Assembly: GCA_021787395.1 (NCBI GenBank)
Contig: JAJYLZ010000033.1
Span: 1-39,267 of the forward strand
Reading direction: 5' to 3'
Source: Chloroflexota bacterium
Lineage (GTDB): Bacteria; Chloroflexota; Limnocylindria; Limnocylindrales; CSP1-4
DNA length: 39,267 nt
Positions within the stretch are counted from its first letter, which is position 1. Each line of letters opens with the position of its first letter. Shown in pieces: positions 14,715 to 22,984 of the stretch. Below the pieces are notes generated by a model, which saw only the letters and a program-made list of their open reading frames with translations, was not told the DNA's origin and did no database searches. The position numbers and the translations under genes are program-made.

Positions 14715-16259
14715 TCACTGGAGACCGTCGGGCCGGACGCCGAGCGTGACCGGCACCGTGAGCGTCTGGCCGTTGCGGAGCACCGTCAGCTGGACGGTCT
14801 CGTTGGGGGAGAACTGCACCAGGAGCAGGTTGAGCGGGTGGTCCTGGTCCACGACGATGCCGTCGATCGCGGTGATGACGTCGCCGTCCTTCAGCCCGGC
14901 CGCCTCGGCGGGGCTGCCGGGCGTGATGCCCGACGCGCCGGTCGTGGTGTCGCCGATGATCAGCGCGCCGCTGTCGACCGTGAGGTGCTGGTCCGCCTTC
15001 ACCTGCTGGTTGATGGACTCGAAGCGGATGCCGATGAACGGCCGCTCGAGCTTCTCGCCCTTGACCGCCTGGGCCATGATCGGCTTGGCGATGTCGATCG
15101 GGATGGCGAACCCGATCCCGTTGGAGCCGTCCGCCATGGCGGTGTTGATGCCCACGACGTTGCCGTCGGCGTCGGCCAGCGGCCCGCCCGAGTTGCCCGG
15201 GTTGATCGCGGCGTCGGTCTGGATGAGGTTGGAGATCGTCGAGCCGTCGCTGAGAACGATCGAGCGGCCCTTGCCCGACACGATCCCGCTCGTCACCGAG
15301 AAGGAGTAGGTGCCCAGCGGGCTGCCGACGGCGACGACCAGCTGGCCCACCTTGAGCGCGTCCGAGCTGCCGAGGCTGGCGGCGGGCAGGCCGGAGGCGT
15401 TCACCTTGACGATCGCGAGGTCGGTCATCGTGTCGATGCCGTACACGGTGCCGGCGAACGTCCGGCCGTCCTTGAGCTCGACCTGCAGCGTGTCGGCCCC
15501 GTTGACGACGTGGTGGTTGGTCAGGATCCAGCCGTCGGCGTTGTAGATGATCCCCGAGCCCACGCCGTCGGTCTGGCTGCCGCTGAACGGGTCCGTCGTC
15601 CCGCTGCTCGTGGTGATCTTCACCACCGACGGGCTGACCCGCGCCGCAGAGCTGATCACGGCCGACGACTCGTCGACCACGCCGCCGGTCGCGGCGGGCG
15701 CCTGGCCCGTGGACGCGGTGGCGATCGGCGCCGGGGCGGCCGGGCGGTCGAAGGTGCCGGCGGAGTCGAGGGCGAGCGCCGTGCCGGACGACGCCAGCAC
15801 GGCGGACAGCAGGGCGACGGCGACGACGGTTCCCAGGCCCGGTCCCGAGCGGCGCTGGGCCGACGCCCCGGCCGTGTCGGCGGACGGCCAGGCGGGCGCC
15901 GCGGGAGCGGCCGGCGCGGGAGCGGCCGGCGACGGACTCCACGGGGCGGAAGACGGCGGGCTGGCGGCCTGCTGGGGGCCCCACAGGGCGGTCGACGAGG
16001 ACGCCGGTGACGCCCACGCACTGGCGGCCTCGGGAGACGGGCTGCCCCACAGCGGGCGGGCGGCGGGCTGCGGCGCGGAGCCGGCGGCCGACGAGGCGCT
16101 CGGGTTCGCTCCCCGGGCGGGCGTGGCCCAGGCCCAGCGCGTGTCGGGGCGCGGGTCGGGCGTCGGCGCGAACCGGGACACGTCGACAGGCTGGGTGTCC
16201 TCGAGCGGCTCGCCGCCGCTGCCGGGGACAGGGGCCGGCTGTTCAGCGTCCTGGGTCAT
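14715..16259 (-). CDS. HtrA/DegP-family serine protease with PDZ domain
   Basis: 514 residues. A long Pro/Ala/Ser-rich cytoplasmic tail (1-138) precedes one membrane segment (about 140-163), so the protease faces outward. The trypsin-like domain has H250 (TNHHVV), D280 (MTDLAIV) and S357 (GNSGGP), spaced as in DegP. A PDZ domain covers about 395-500 ('GIRFESI', 'GSPAEAAGLKDGDVITAIDG'). Such proteases remove misfolded envelope proteins. ATG 16259 is chosen because the longer open frame has no support. It lies 79 nt downstream of the sensor-kinase gene on the same strand, so regulator, kinase and protease probably form one envelope-stress operon, similar in logic to mycobacterial MprAB-PepD. 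Confidence 0.93.
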   Translation of the reverse strand: MTQDAEQPAPVPGSGGEPLEDTQPVDVSRFAPTPDPRPDTRWAWATPARGANPSASSAAGSAPQPAARPLWGSPSPEAASAWASPASSSTALWGPQQAASPPSSAPWSPSPAAPAPAAPAAPAWPSADTAGASAQRRSGPGLGTVVAVALLSAVLASSGTALALDSAGTFDRPAAPAPIATASTGQAPAATGGVVDESSAVISSAARVSPSVVKITTSSGTTDPFSGSQTDGVGSGIIYNADGWILTNHHVVNGADTLQVELKDGRTFAGTVYGIDTMTDLAIVKVNASGLPAASLGSSDALKVGQLVVAVGSPLGTYSFSVTSGIVSGKGRSIVLSDGSTISNLIQTDAAINPGNSGGPLADADGNVVGINTAMADGSNGIGFAIPIDIAKPIMAQAVKGEKLERPFIGIRFESINQQVKADQHLTVDSGALIIGDTTTGASGITPGSPAEAAGLKDGDVITAIDGIVVDQDHPLNLLLVQFSPNETVQLTVLRNGQTLTVPVTLGVRPDGLQ

Positions 16260-16338
16260 CGCGCGATGGTCTTTCGTCCTGGGCAGGGGCGGTGATCCGG
16301 ACCCGCTCCCTGATGGCTTCAGCGTGCCGCACGCCGAT

Positions 16339-18039
16339 TCAGGCGTGCTCAGCACCGGGTGAAGAATCATCCACCTTCTGCTGAGATTCCGCTGAAGGGC
16401 GGCTCGGCGGTGCGGCGTCGAGGTCGGGGTCACGCGGGAGCGTGACCACGAACCGCGCCCCGTGGCCCACCCGGCTCTCCACCTCGATGGTCCCGCGGTG
16501 CATGTCGACGATGGACTTCACGATGGCCAGCCCCAGCCCCGAGCCCGTGCCGCGCGCCTCGTTCGCCTGGGATCCGCGGTAGAAGCGGTCGAAGATCCGG
16601 GGCAGCTCGGCCGGGTGGATCCCGACGCCCGTGTCCGCCACCTCGATCCGCGCGCCGCCGTCAGCCTCGCGCGTCGCGGCGACCCGCACCTCGCCGCCCC
16701 GCCCGGTGAACTTGAGCGCGTTGCCCACCAGGTTGCCCACGACCTGCCCGATCCGCGGCCCGTCGTGGCGGATCCGCAGCGGGCGGTCGGGGAGCGAGGT
16801 GGTCAGCGCGATCCCCTTGCGCTCGGCGGTCGCCAGGTGCTGCTCGACCGCGGACTCGATCGTGCCCCGGACGTCGTCGGGGCGCAGGTCGAGCAGCACG
16901 AGGCCCGAGTCGAGCTTCGAGAGGTCCAGCAGGTTCTGGGCCAGCCAGTCCAGCCGGTCGAGCTGGACGGCCGACGAGTCGAGGAACTCCTGGCGTGCGG
17001 CCGGGTCCGTGCCCGCCGGCCCCTGGAGCAGCTCGATGAACGTGTGCATCGCCGCGATCGGCGTCCGCAGCTCGTGGGACACGTCAGCCAGGAAGTCGCG
17101 GCTCCGGTCTCGGTCGCGGCGGATGATCTCGACGCTCTGCTCGAGGCGGCCGGCCATGGTGTTGAACTGCTCCGACAGCTCCTGGAGCTCGATCGTCCCG
17201 GACTCGGCCTCCACGTTCACCCTCGCGCTGAGGTCCCCCTCGGCGACCCGCCTCGAGGCGTCGGTGAGGCGCACGACCGGGGTGGCGAAGCGGTGGGCGA
17301 CGAATGACGCCACCAGCACCGCGACCGCGACGGCCACCAGGGCCATCACGAGCAGCAGCTCGGTGATCGAGGCCAGGGTCGAGGCCCGGCTGGTGTACGG
17401 GTTCGACAGCTCCACCTCGAGGCCCCACGGCTGGACCGCGTTGGCGCGCGCGATGAGCTGGGTGGCCGGCGAGATGGCCGAATCCCGCGACTGCCCCCGG
17501 TCGGGCTTGCCCGTGAAGGCGACCGAGAACGAGAGGCTGCTGTTCGGACTCGGCACCAGCGCGCCCGAGGCGTCCGCGTAGGCGGCGCCGAAGGTCACGG
17601 TCACGTCCGCCTGCGCCACGTAGTTGGCCGCCAGCTGGAGCAGCCCGCGGTCCTCGAGGAGGTCCGCGACCTCGGGGTTCAGCTTGAGCGTCGGGCCCAC
17701 CCTGGCCACCACGGCGTTGGCCCCCACCTCGTCGGAGATGAACCGCTCCAGGACCACGGCCGTGGCGTACGCGTGGAGCCGCAGCCCCTGCTCCTCCTGC
17801 TGGCGCAAGAAGTCGTCGAGCCGGTTCATGATCACCGGCGAGATCAGGCCGAGCGTCACGGCGACCACGGTGACGAACGCGATGGTCAGGCGGCTCTGGA
17901 ACGAGCGCGGGACCGACGGGCGCGGCGGGTGCACCGCCCACCGTCGCGGCTCGGCCGTCGACGGGTCGTCGGGCGCGTCCGCCGGGAACGAGTCGGGGGG
18001 CGCGGCCTCGAGCGGTCCGGACGCCCGGCGCCCGTCCAC
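16339..18039 (-). CDS. Two-component sensor histidine kinase
   Basis: 566 residues. Pro-rich N-terminus, membrane segment 1 at 51-71, an extracytoplasmic sensor region of about 150 residues, membrane segment 2 at 226-247, HAMP at 248-300, and a HisKA domain with phospho-acceptor H322 in 'DVSHELRTP'. The ATPase domain shows the N box (GNLVGNALKF), G1 (DTGVGI), F box (IFDRFYRG) and G2 (GTGSGLGLAIV). The sensor region has no family I can name. GTG 18039 lies one base after the response-regulator stop, so the two are coupled. It should phosphorylate the OmpR-type regulator encoded just upstream in the operon. Confidence 0.95.
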   Translation of the reverse strand: MDGRRASGPLEAAPPDSFPADAPDDPSTAEPRRWAVHPPRPSVPRSFQSRLTIAFVTVVAVTLGLISPVIMNRLDDFLRQQEEQGLRLHAYATAVVLERFISDEVGANAVVARVGPTLKLNPEVADLLEDRGLLQLAANYVAQADVTVTFGAAYADASGALVPSPNSSLSFSVAFTGKPDRGQSRDSAISPATQLIARANAVQPWGLEVELSNPYTSRASTLASITELLLVMALVAVAVAVLVASFVAHRFATPVVRLTDASRRVAEGDLSARVNVEAESGTIELQELSEQFNTMAGRLEQSVEIIRRDRDRSRDFLADVSHELRTPIAAMHTFIELLQGPAGTDPAARQEFLDSSAVQLDRLDWLAQNLLDLSKLDSGLVLLDLRPDDVRGTIESAVEQHLATAERKGIALTTSLPDRPLRIRHDGPRIGQVVGNLVGNALKFTGRGGEVRVAATREADGGARIEVADTGVGIHPAELPRIFDRFYRGSQANEARGTGSGLGLAIVKSIVDMHRGTIEVESRVGHGARFVVTLPRDPDLDAAPPSRPSAESQQKVDDSSPGAEHA

Positions 18040-18040
18040 G

Positions 18041-18739
18041 TCAGCGCTCTGCGAACTGGTAGCCCGCGCCGCGCACGGTCAGCACGAAGCGCGGCAGCGA
18101 GGGGTCGTCCTCGATCTTCTCCCGCAGGTGGCTCACGTGGACGTTGATCGTCTTCTCGTCCTGGTCGAGGGCCTCGTAGTCGCGGAGCAGCTCCAGCAGC
18201 TCGCGTCGCGAGAAGACCCGGCCGGGCCGGCTGGCGAGGTGGCGGAGGATCTCGAACTCGGTGGCGGTCAGCGAGATCCGCCGGTTGCCCCGCTGGACGC
18301 GGCGCCGCTCGAGGTCGATCACCAGGTCGTCGTGGCGGATGACGCGGCCGCCGCCGGCGTTCGCGAGGTCGCCGTAGGCACGCCGCAGCAGGGCCCGGAT
18401 CCGGCTCATCAGCTCGCGCAGCGCGAACGGCTTTGTGACGTAGTCGTCGGCCCCGAGCTCGAGGCCCACGACCTTGTCGAACTCGTCGCCCCGGGCGGTG
18501 AGGAACAGCACGGGCGCCTTGGACCCGGCGCTCCGGAGGCGCCGCAGCACCTCGAAGCCGTCGATGCCGGGCAGGCGGACGTCGAGCACGATGAGGTCCG
18601 GCGCCTGGCTGGTGGCGAACTCCAGGCCCTCCTCGCCGGAGCGGGCGACCGTCACCTCGTACCCCTCCTGCTGGAGGGCGTACTGGATGCCCCGCGCGAC
18701 GGCGAACTCGTCCTCGACGATCAGGATGGTTGAGGCCAC
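18041..18739 (-). CDS. OmpR/PhoB-family response regulator
   Basis: 232 residues. Receiver domain 1-120: acidic pair in 'LIVEDEF', phosphoacceptor D53 in 'LIVLDVRLPG', Thr in 'LFLTARGD' and Lys in 'DDYVTKPF'. Winged-helix domain 135-230: 'LSLTATEFEILRHL'-like helix, 'GRVFSRRELLELL', 'EKTINVHVSHLREKI' and the wing 'VRGAGYQF'. It is the first gene of the regulator-kinase-protease unit and is likely to control that unit. GTG 18739 is chosen because a TAGCAT box ends 7 nt upstream, so the start looks leaderless; the longer open frame upstream runs antisense through the L25 gene and is not real. Confidence 0.95.
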   Translation of the reverse strand: MASTILIVEDEFAVARGIQYALQQEGYEVTVARSGEEGLEFATSQAPDLIVLDVRLPGIDGFEVLRRLRSAGSKAPVLFLTARGDEFDKVVGLELGADDYVTKPFALRELMSRIRALLRRAYGDLANAGGGRVIRHDDLVIDLERRRVQRGNRRISLTATEFEILRHLASRPGRVFSRRELLELLRDYEALDQDEKTINVHVSHLREKIEDDPSLPRFVLTVRGAGYQFAER

Positions 18740-18746
18740 GGGCGCG

Positions 18747-18752
18747 ATGCTA
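18747..18752 (-). promoter_or_regulatory. -10 box TAGCAT of the envelope-stress operon
   Basis: On the minus strand TAGCAT ends 7 nt before GTG 18739. The L25 promoter reads away on the plus strand from 18820, so the two genes are divergent with about 70 nt between boxes. Confidence 0.6.
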
Positions 18753-18819
18753 CACCGGCCCCGCCGCCCGCGCGGCCGCGTTCGCAGGCGTGGCTGGCGC
18801 ACGCGCGCTCCGCGAGTGC

Positions 18820-18825
18820 TAGGCT
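18820..18825 (+). promoter_or_regulatory. -10 box TAGGCT of the L25 gene
   Basis: TAGGCT preceded by GTGC. A start near 18832 would give a leader of about 83 nt that holds two hairpins and a strong ribosome-binding site. Confidence 0.55.
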
Positions 18826-18842
18826 CGACCGCGAGGGTGATC

Positions 18843-18893
18843 GACGGGTGCCCGCCCGTCTCCCCGACCAGTGGGGCCCGACCGTCGTCGGGC
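18843..18893 (+). promoter_or_regulatory. Two stem-loops in the L25 mRNA leader
   Basis: Stem 1: GACGGG (18843-18848) with CCCGTC (18855-18860). Stem 2: GCCCGAC (18876-18882) with GTCGGGC (18887-18893), loop CGTC. Both lie between the promoter and AGGAGG (18903-18908). L25 binds 5S rRNA, so autoregulation through a 5S-like leader is possible but unproven. Confidence 0.4.
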
Positions 18894-18914
18894 TCGCGAG
18901 CGAGGAGGACGAAC

Positions 18915-19562
18915 GTGTCCGACCGACCGCGCCTCGAGGCGACGACGCGCAGTGACTCCGGCAAGTCCGCGGCCGCCCGGCTGCGCAGCGACGGCCGGCT
19001 CCCGGCGGTGCTGTTCGGCCACGGGCTGGCCAGCCAGGCGCTGTCGGTGGACGCCCACGAGTTCACGGTGCTCCGACGGCACGCAGGCGCCACCACCCTC
19101 GTGGACCTCGCGGTGGACGGCCACAAGCCGCGCGCCGTGCTCATCCACGGGGTCCAGCTCCACAAGGTCAGCCACCGGCCGCTCCACGTGGACCTGTTCG
19201 CCGTGCGCATGACCGAGGAGCTCACGGCCGAGGTGCCGCTCGTCGGCGACGGGTTCGCCCCGGCCACGGAGCTGGGCGGGACGCTCGTCCACCCGCTGAG
19301 CACGGTCAAGGTGCGCGCGCTGCCGGCGGACCTCCCGGAGGCGATCCACTACGACTTGGCGCCGCTCAGCGACTTCGACCACCAGATCACGGTGGGCGAC
19401 CTGACGGCGCCGCACGGCGTGACGATCCACTCCGACCCCGGCGAGGTGGTCGCCCGCGTGCTCGCGCCGCGCATCGAGGAGGCGCCGTTCGAGGCCGCCG
19501 AGGCGCCCGCGGCTGCGGCGGGCGAGGCGGCTCCGGTCGAGGGGGCGCCCGCGGAGGGGTGA
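18915..19562 (+). CDS. rplY: 50S ribosomal protein L25 / general stress protein Ctc
   Basis: 215 residues, the long CTC form. Residues 1-95 are the 5S-rRNA-binding L25 domain: 'SGKSAAARLRSDGRLPAVLFGHG' and 'VLIHGVQLHKVSHRPLHVDLFAV'. Residues 96-185 are the C-terminal beta domain ('VPLVGDGFAPATELGGTLVHPLSTVKVRALPADLPEAI'). The last 30 residues are an Ala/Glu/Pro tail. The protein sits in the large subunit next to 5S rRNA; CTC forms are often stress-induced. GTG 18915 follows AGGAGG (18903-18908) by 6 nt, the best ribosome-binding site in the window, in contrast to its leaderless neighbours. Confidence 0.94.
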   Translation: MSDRPRLEATTRSDSGKSAAARLRSDGRLPAVLFGHGLASQALSVDAHEFTVLRRHAGATTLVDLAVDGHKPRAVLIHGVQLHKVSHRPLHVDLFAVRMTEELTAEVPLVGDGFAPATELGGTLVHPLSTVKVRALPADLPEAIHYDLAPLSDFDHQITVGDLTAPHGVTIHSDPGEVVARVLAPRIEEAPFEAAEAPAAAAGEAAPVEGAPAEG

Positions 19563-19566
19563 CCTC

Positions 19567-19591
19567 GGCGCCGGCCGCCGACGGCTGCGCC
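19567..19591. terminator. Convergent terminator hairpin after L25
   Basis: GGCGC (19567-19571) pairs with GCGCC (19587-19591), and GCCG (19574-19577) with CGGC (19582-19585) around CCGA. It lies between the L25 stop and the methyltransferase stop at 19618. No T tract. Confidence 0.6.
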
Positions 19592-19617
19592 TCGATCCGG
19601 GGTCTCGCTCCGCTCCG

Positions 19618-20433
19618 CTAGCTGGCCCGAACGCCGCTCACGTACACGATCGGGAGCTCGAGGCGCAGGGCCTCGGGCGGCAGCCGACTGAGTCGATCCA
19701 GCAGGTCGGCGGTCAGGGCCTGCCGGACGCCCGGCTCCAGGCCCAGGACCAGGTCCCCGTCGTCGAACCGGGTGACGAACGCCGTGTAGGCCTGGGGCGT
19801 GAACTGGTGGACCAGACGGTCCTCCCTCGCCCGCACGCGGGACAGGCCCGCCGCACGCAGCTGCGCCGCGGCCGCGGCGGGCGAGGCCAGGTCGTCGTGG
19901 CCGCCGGGGGACTCGCGCGCGATCCCAGCCGCGTCGAGCGCCGCGTCCCAGGCCTCGTCGGCCCTGAACGGCAGCTCGCCGGCCAGCCACCCCACGTACG
20001 CGAGCCGGCCGCCCGGCCGCAGCACGCGCCGCATCTCGCGCAGCGCCCTGGGCCGCGACGGCACCAGCTGGAGCACGAACGCGGCCAGCGCCAGGTCCGC
20101 CGAGCCGTCCGGGAAGGGCAGGCGGTCCGCAGGGGCTCGGGTCAGGTGCACGCGGGCGCCGGCCGTCCCCGCGGACGCCACCGTCCGCGCCGCCACCGCC
20201 AGCATCCCCGCCGAGACGTCGGTCGCCTCGACCTCGGCGCCGGGCCATCTCGCGGCCGCCTCGAGGGCGAGCGCCCCGGTGCCGCAGCCCACGTCCACGA
20301 TCCGCGGGCGAGGCGGCAGGTCGTCCGCCGGCAGCTCGTCGAGGAGTCTGAGGGTGGCCGCCCGGTGCACGGGCGACCAGTGGGTCGCATAGCCCTCGGC
20401 GATGCGGTCGTAGCGGGATTCTTGGCCTGTCAC
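19618..20433 (-). CDS. SAM-dependent methyltransferase (class I)
   Basis: 271 residues. Motif I is canonical: 'RIVDVGCGTGALALEAAARWPGAEVEATDVS'. The 'RAPADRLPFPDGSADLALAAFVLQLV' strand, and 'ALREMRRVLRPGGRLAYVGWL' (post III) complete a Methyltransf_11/UbiE-like fold. The N-terminal 'RYDRIAEGYATHWSPVH' is usual in such enzymes acting on small molecules. Substrate unknown. GTG 20433 is used; a CAGGAT ends 7 nt upstream on the minus strand, a weak leaderless box. The gene is transcribed away from the universal stress gene and converges on L25. Confidence 0.88.
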   Translation of the reverse strand: MTGQESRYDRIAEGYATHWSPVHRAATLRLLDELPADDLPPRPRIVDVGCGTGALALEAAARWPGAEVEATDVSAGMLAVAARTVASAGTAGARVHLTRAPADRLPFPDGSADLALAAFVLQLVPSRPRALREMRRVLRPGGRLAYVGWLAGELPFRADEAWDAALDAAGIARESPGGHDDLASPAAAAAQLRAAGLSRVRAREDRLVHQFTPQAYTAFVTRFDDGDLVLGLEPGVRQALTADLLDRLSRLPPEALRLELPIVYVSGVRAS

Positions 20434-20455
20434 GCCTCGAATCCTGCCATGTCCT

Positions 20456-20461
20456 TATCGT
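20456..20461 (+). promoter_or_regulatory. Candidate -10 box TATCGT upstream of the universal stress gene
   Basis: TATCGT ends 5 nt before an ATG at 20467 that opens a ten-codon frame (MAPRRVAGSR, stop at 20497-20499). The stress-protein ATG is 130 nt further on with its own ribosome-binding site, so this box would give it a leader with a leaderless mini-ORF. Confidence 0.35.
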
Positions 20462-20597
20462 GTCCTATGGCCCCCCGGCGCGTGGCCGGCAGCCGATAGC
20501 CCCCGTCAGGCCGCGGGCCCATGCTGCCCGAGGTTGCAGGTACGGGCCGCCAGAAGACTGCGCTCGGCGCGGTCCGCCGCCCGAAAAGGAGCTCGGC

Positions 20598-20999
20598 ATG
20601 AAGAAGATCCTCCTTGCCTACGATGGGGGGGAGCCGGCCCGCAAGGCGCTCGAAATGACCATCACCTTCGCGAAGTCCTTCGGCGCCGAGGTGGCAGTGG
20701 TGAGCGTGGTCCCGGTGCACCCCGGCCGCGCCCCGGTGGACCCTTGGGATGACCGCACCGTCCACGCGGAGGAGCTGCTCGAGGCCCGCAAGATGCTCCG
20801 CGACGAGGGCATCGAGGCGACCCTGATCGAGCCCGGCGGCGATCCCGCCAAGACCATCGAACGGATCGCTGACGAGCGCGGCTACGACACGATCGTGATC
20901 GGGTGCCGCGGTCTGGGGGCGGTCGCCCGCACGCTGCAGGGGAGCGTCTCGGAGCACGTCGCCGCCAACGCGCGCGCGACGGTCGTGATCGCACGCTGA
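20598..20999 (+). CDS. Universal stress protein family (UspA-like)
   Basis: 133 residues, a single USP domain. It starts 'MKKILLAYDGGEPARKALEMTITFAKSFGAEVAVVSVVP' and ends with the ATP-binding-type loop 'IVIGCRGLGAVARTLQGSVSEHVAANARATVVIAR' (G-2x-G-9x-G-S pattern), so ATP binding is likely. These cytosolic proteins accumulate under starvation or oxidative stress. ATG 20598 follows AGGAG (20587-20591) by 6 nt; upstream in-frame GTG is not supported. A strong hairpin at 21051-21081 separates it from the malic enzyme. Confidence 0.94.
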   Translation: MKKILLAYDGGEPARKALEMTITFAKSFGAEVAVVSVVPVHPGRAPVDPWDDRTVHAEELLEARKMLRDEGIEATLIEPGGDPAKTIERIADERGYDTIVIGCRGLGAVARTLQGSVSEHVAANARATVVIAR

Positions 21000-21050
21000 T
21001 GCCTGCAGCGCAACCTGATGCCGGGAGCGCACCCGGCAAACCGCACCTCC

Positions 21051-21081
21051 CCGCCGCCCCCGCCTCGCGCGGGGGCGGCGG
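21051..21081 (+). terminator. 13-bp perfect GC hairpin between usp and the malic enzyme gene
   Basis: Positions 21051-21063 (CCGCCGCCCCCGC) pair perfectly with 21069-21081 around CTCGC. It is the longest perfect stem in the window, with no T tract. It should end the stress-protein transcript before the malic enzyme start at 21112. Confidence 0.8.
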
Positions 21082-21111
21082 CACGTCTGCGTCCATGAGA
21101 GAGCCTGCCCG

Positions 21112-22863
21112 ATGACCCTCACCACGCCGCCCAGTGCCATTGCCGCCGTCCGATCGACGCGCCGGGCCCTGGAGTCCCTCCGGACCGGATCCGGGCCGAT
21201 CCCGGTCGCCGAGCGCGGCCTCGCCCTGCTGGCCGACCGCGTCCTCAACAAGGACGCCGCCTTCACCGAGGGCGAGCGCGACGCCCTGGGGCTGCGCGGG
21301 CTGCTGCCGCACCGGGTGGTGGACATCGAGACCCAGGTCGCGCTCGAACTGGAGCACGTTCGCCGCAAGGGCGATGACCTCGAGAAGTACATCGGCCTCG
21401 CGGCCCTCCAGGACCGCAACGAGACGCTGTTCCACCGGGTCCTGCTCGACCACCTCGAGGAGCTGCTGCCCATCGTCTACACGCCCACCGTGGGCCGGGC
21501 GTGCCAGGAGTTCAGCCACCACTACCGGCGCCCGCGCGGCGTCTGGATCACCCCCGACGACGTGGACCGGGTGCCCGAGCTGCTGCGCAACGCGGCGCGC
21601 GCCGAGGTCCGCCTGATCGTGGTCACCGACAACGAGCGGATCCTGGGCCTCGGCGACCAGGGCGCGGGCGGCATGGGCATCCCGGTGGGCAAGCTCGCGA
21701 TCTACTCGGCGGCGGCGGGGCTGCACCCCGCCAACACCCTGCCCGTGTCGCTCGACGTGGGCACCGACCGCGCCGAGCTGCTGGCCGACCCGCTGTACGT
21801 GGGCTGGCGGCACCCGCGCCTCCGCGGCGCCGCCTACGACGAGGTCGTGGAGGCCTTCGTCGCCGGCGTCCGCGAAGTCCACCCGCGGGCCGTCCTCCAG
21901 TGGGAGGACTTCAAGCAGCACAACGCGATCCGCCTGCTCGAGCGGTACCGCAACTGGGTGTGCTCGTTCAACGACGACATCCAGGGCACCGCGGCGATCT
22001 CGGTGGCGACGATCCTGTCCGCGCTCCGCGCCACCGGGCAGACCCTCGCCGACACCCGCATCGTCCTGGCGGGCGCGGGCGCGGCGGGCACCGGCATCGC
22101 GCGCCTGCTCCGGCTGGCGATGACCGAGGAGGGCATCCCGGAGCCGGAGGCCCGCAGCCGGATCGCCGTCCTGGACTCGCACGGCCTGGTGGTCGAGGGC
22201 CGCCCCGGCCTGGACGACGACAAGGTCGACGCCGCGCTCCCGCGCGACGTGGTGGCCGGCCACGGCCTCGACCCGGACGGGGTGCCCGGCCTCCTGGACG
22301 TGGTCACCGCGTTCCGCCCCAACATCCTGCTCGGAACCACGGGCGTGGGCGGCGCCTTCACCGAGGCGGTGATCCGGAAGGTCGGCGAGGGTGCCGAGCG
22401 GCCGGTGATCCTGCCGATGTCCAACCCGACCGCCAACACCGAGGCGCTCCCGGCCGACATCCTGGCCTGGACGGACGGACGGGCGATCGTCGCCACCGGC
22501 AGTCCGTTCCCGCCGGTCCCTCGCGGCGGCGCGATGCGCCGCGTGCCCCAGGCCAACAACGCGTACGTGTTCCCCGGCATCGGCCTGGGGGCGATCGTGT
22601 CGGAGGCCCGGATCCTGCCCGAGTCGGCGTTCCTCGTGGCCGCGCGCCGCCTGGCCGACCTCGCCACGCCGGAGATGACCGGCCGCGGCGAGTTGTTCCC
22701 GCCGATCGCGGACCTCCGATTCGTGGCCCGCGAGATCGCGATCGCGGTGGTCGCCCACCTCGGCAGCCTGGGCGTCGGGCGCCGCTTCCAGCCCGAGGCG
22801 ATCCCGGGGGCGGTCAGCGCCGCCATGTGGCGGCCGAACTACGTGCCCTACGAGGCCGGTTGA
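21112..22863 (+). CDS. maeA: NAD(P)-dependent malic enzyme (large type)
   Basis: 583 residues, the 60-kDa class shared with E. coli MaeA and eukaryotes. The malic domain has 'LPIVYTPTVGRACQEFSHHYRRPRG' with the catalytic Tyr, 'VVTDNERILGLGDQGAGGMGIPVGKLAIY', and the metal/Lys region 'LQWEDFKQHNAIRLLERYRN' followed by 'CSFNDDIQGTAAIS'. The NAD domain has 'IVLAGAGAAGTGIARLL' and 'PVILPMSNPTANTEALPADILAWTDGRAIVATGSPFPPV'. It decarboxylates malate to pyruvate, linking the TCA cycle to pyruvate supply. Cofactor choice cannot be read safely. ATG 21112 has only a weak GAGAG upstream. Terminators flank the gene on both sides, so it is a single-gene unit. Confidence 0.95.
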   Translation: MTLTTPPSAIAAVRSTRRALESLRTGSGPIPVAERGLALLADRVLNKDAAFTEGERDALGLRGLLPHRVVDIETQVALELEHVRRKGDDLEKYIGLAALQDRNETLFHRVLLDHLEELLPIVYTPTVGRACQEFSHHYRRPRGVWITPDDVDRVPELLRNAARAEVRLIVVTDNERILGLGDQGAGGMGIPVGKLAIYSAAAGLHPANTLPVSLDVGTDRAELLADPLYVGWRHPRLRGAAYDEVVEAFVAGVREVHPRAVLQWEDFKQHNAIRLLERYRNWVCSFNDDIQGTAAISVATILSALRATGQTLADTRIVLAGAGAAGTGIARLLRLAMTEEGIPEPEARSRIAVLDSHGLVVEGRPGLDDDKVDAALPRDVVAGHGLDPDGVPGLLDVVTAFRPNILLGTTGVGGAFTEAVIRKVGEGAERPVILPMSNPTANTEALPADILAWTDGRAIVATGSPFPPVPRGGAMRRVPQANNAYVFPGIGLGAIVSEARILPESAFLVAARRLADLATPEMTGRGELFPPIADLRFVAREIAIAVVAHLGSLGVGRRFQPEAIPGAVSAAMWRPNYVPYEAG

Positions 22864-22880
22864 GCCGACCGTCGAGGGCG

Positions 22881-22912
22881 GGCGGGGCCCCGGCACTCCC
22901 GGGGGCCCCGCC
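22881..22912. terminator. Convergent terminator after the malic enzyme gene
   Basis: GGCGGGGCCCC (22881-22891) pairs perfectly with GGGGCCCCGCC (22902-22912) around a 10-nt loop, 18 nt after the malic enzyme stop and 73 nt from the facing DUF4349 gene end. No T tract. Confidence 0.8.
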
Positions 22913-22984
22913 GAGTCGCGACCGGCCCGTCGGCCTCGGGCTCCGGCCCGGCGGTCTGGCGCCGGCGTCGCGGCCGGACCGGGC

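Noticed and set aside
20460-20597. N-terminal extension of the universal stress protein to GTG 20460
   Set aside because: ATG 20598 has a well-placed AGGAG and gives the standard USP length; the extension is low complexity.
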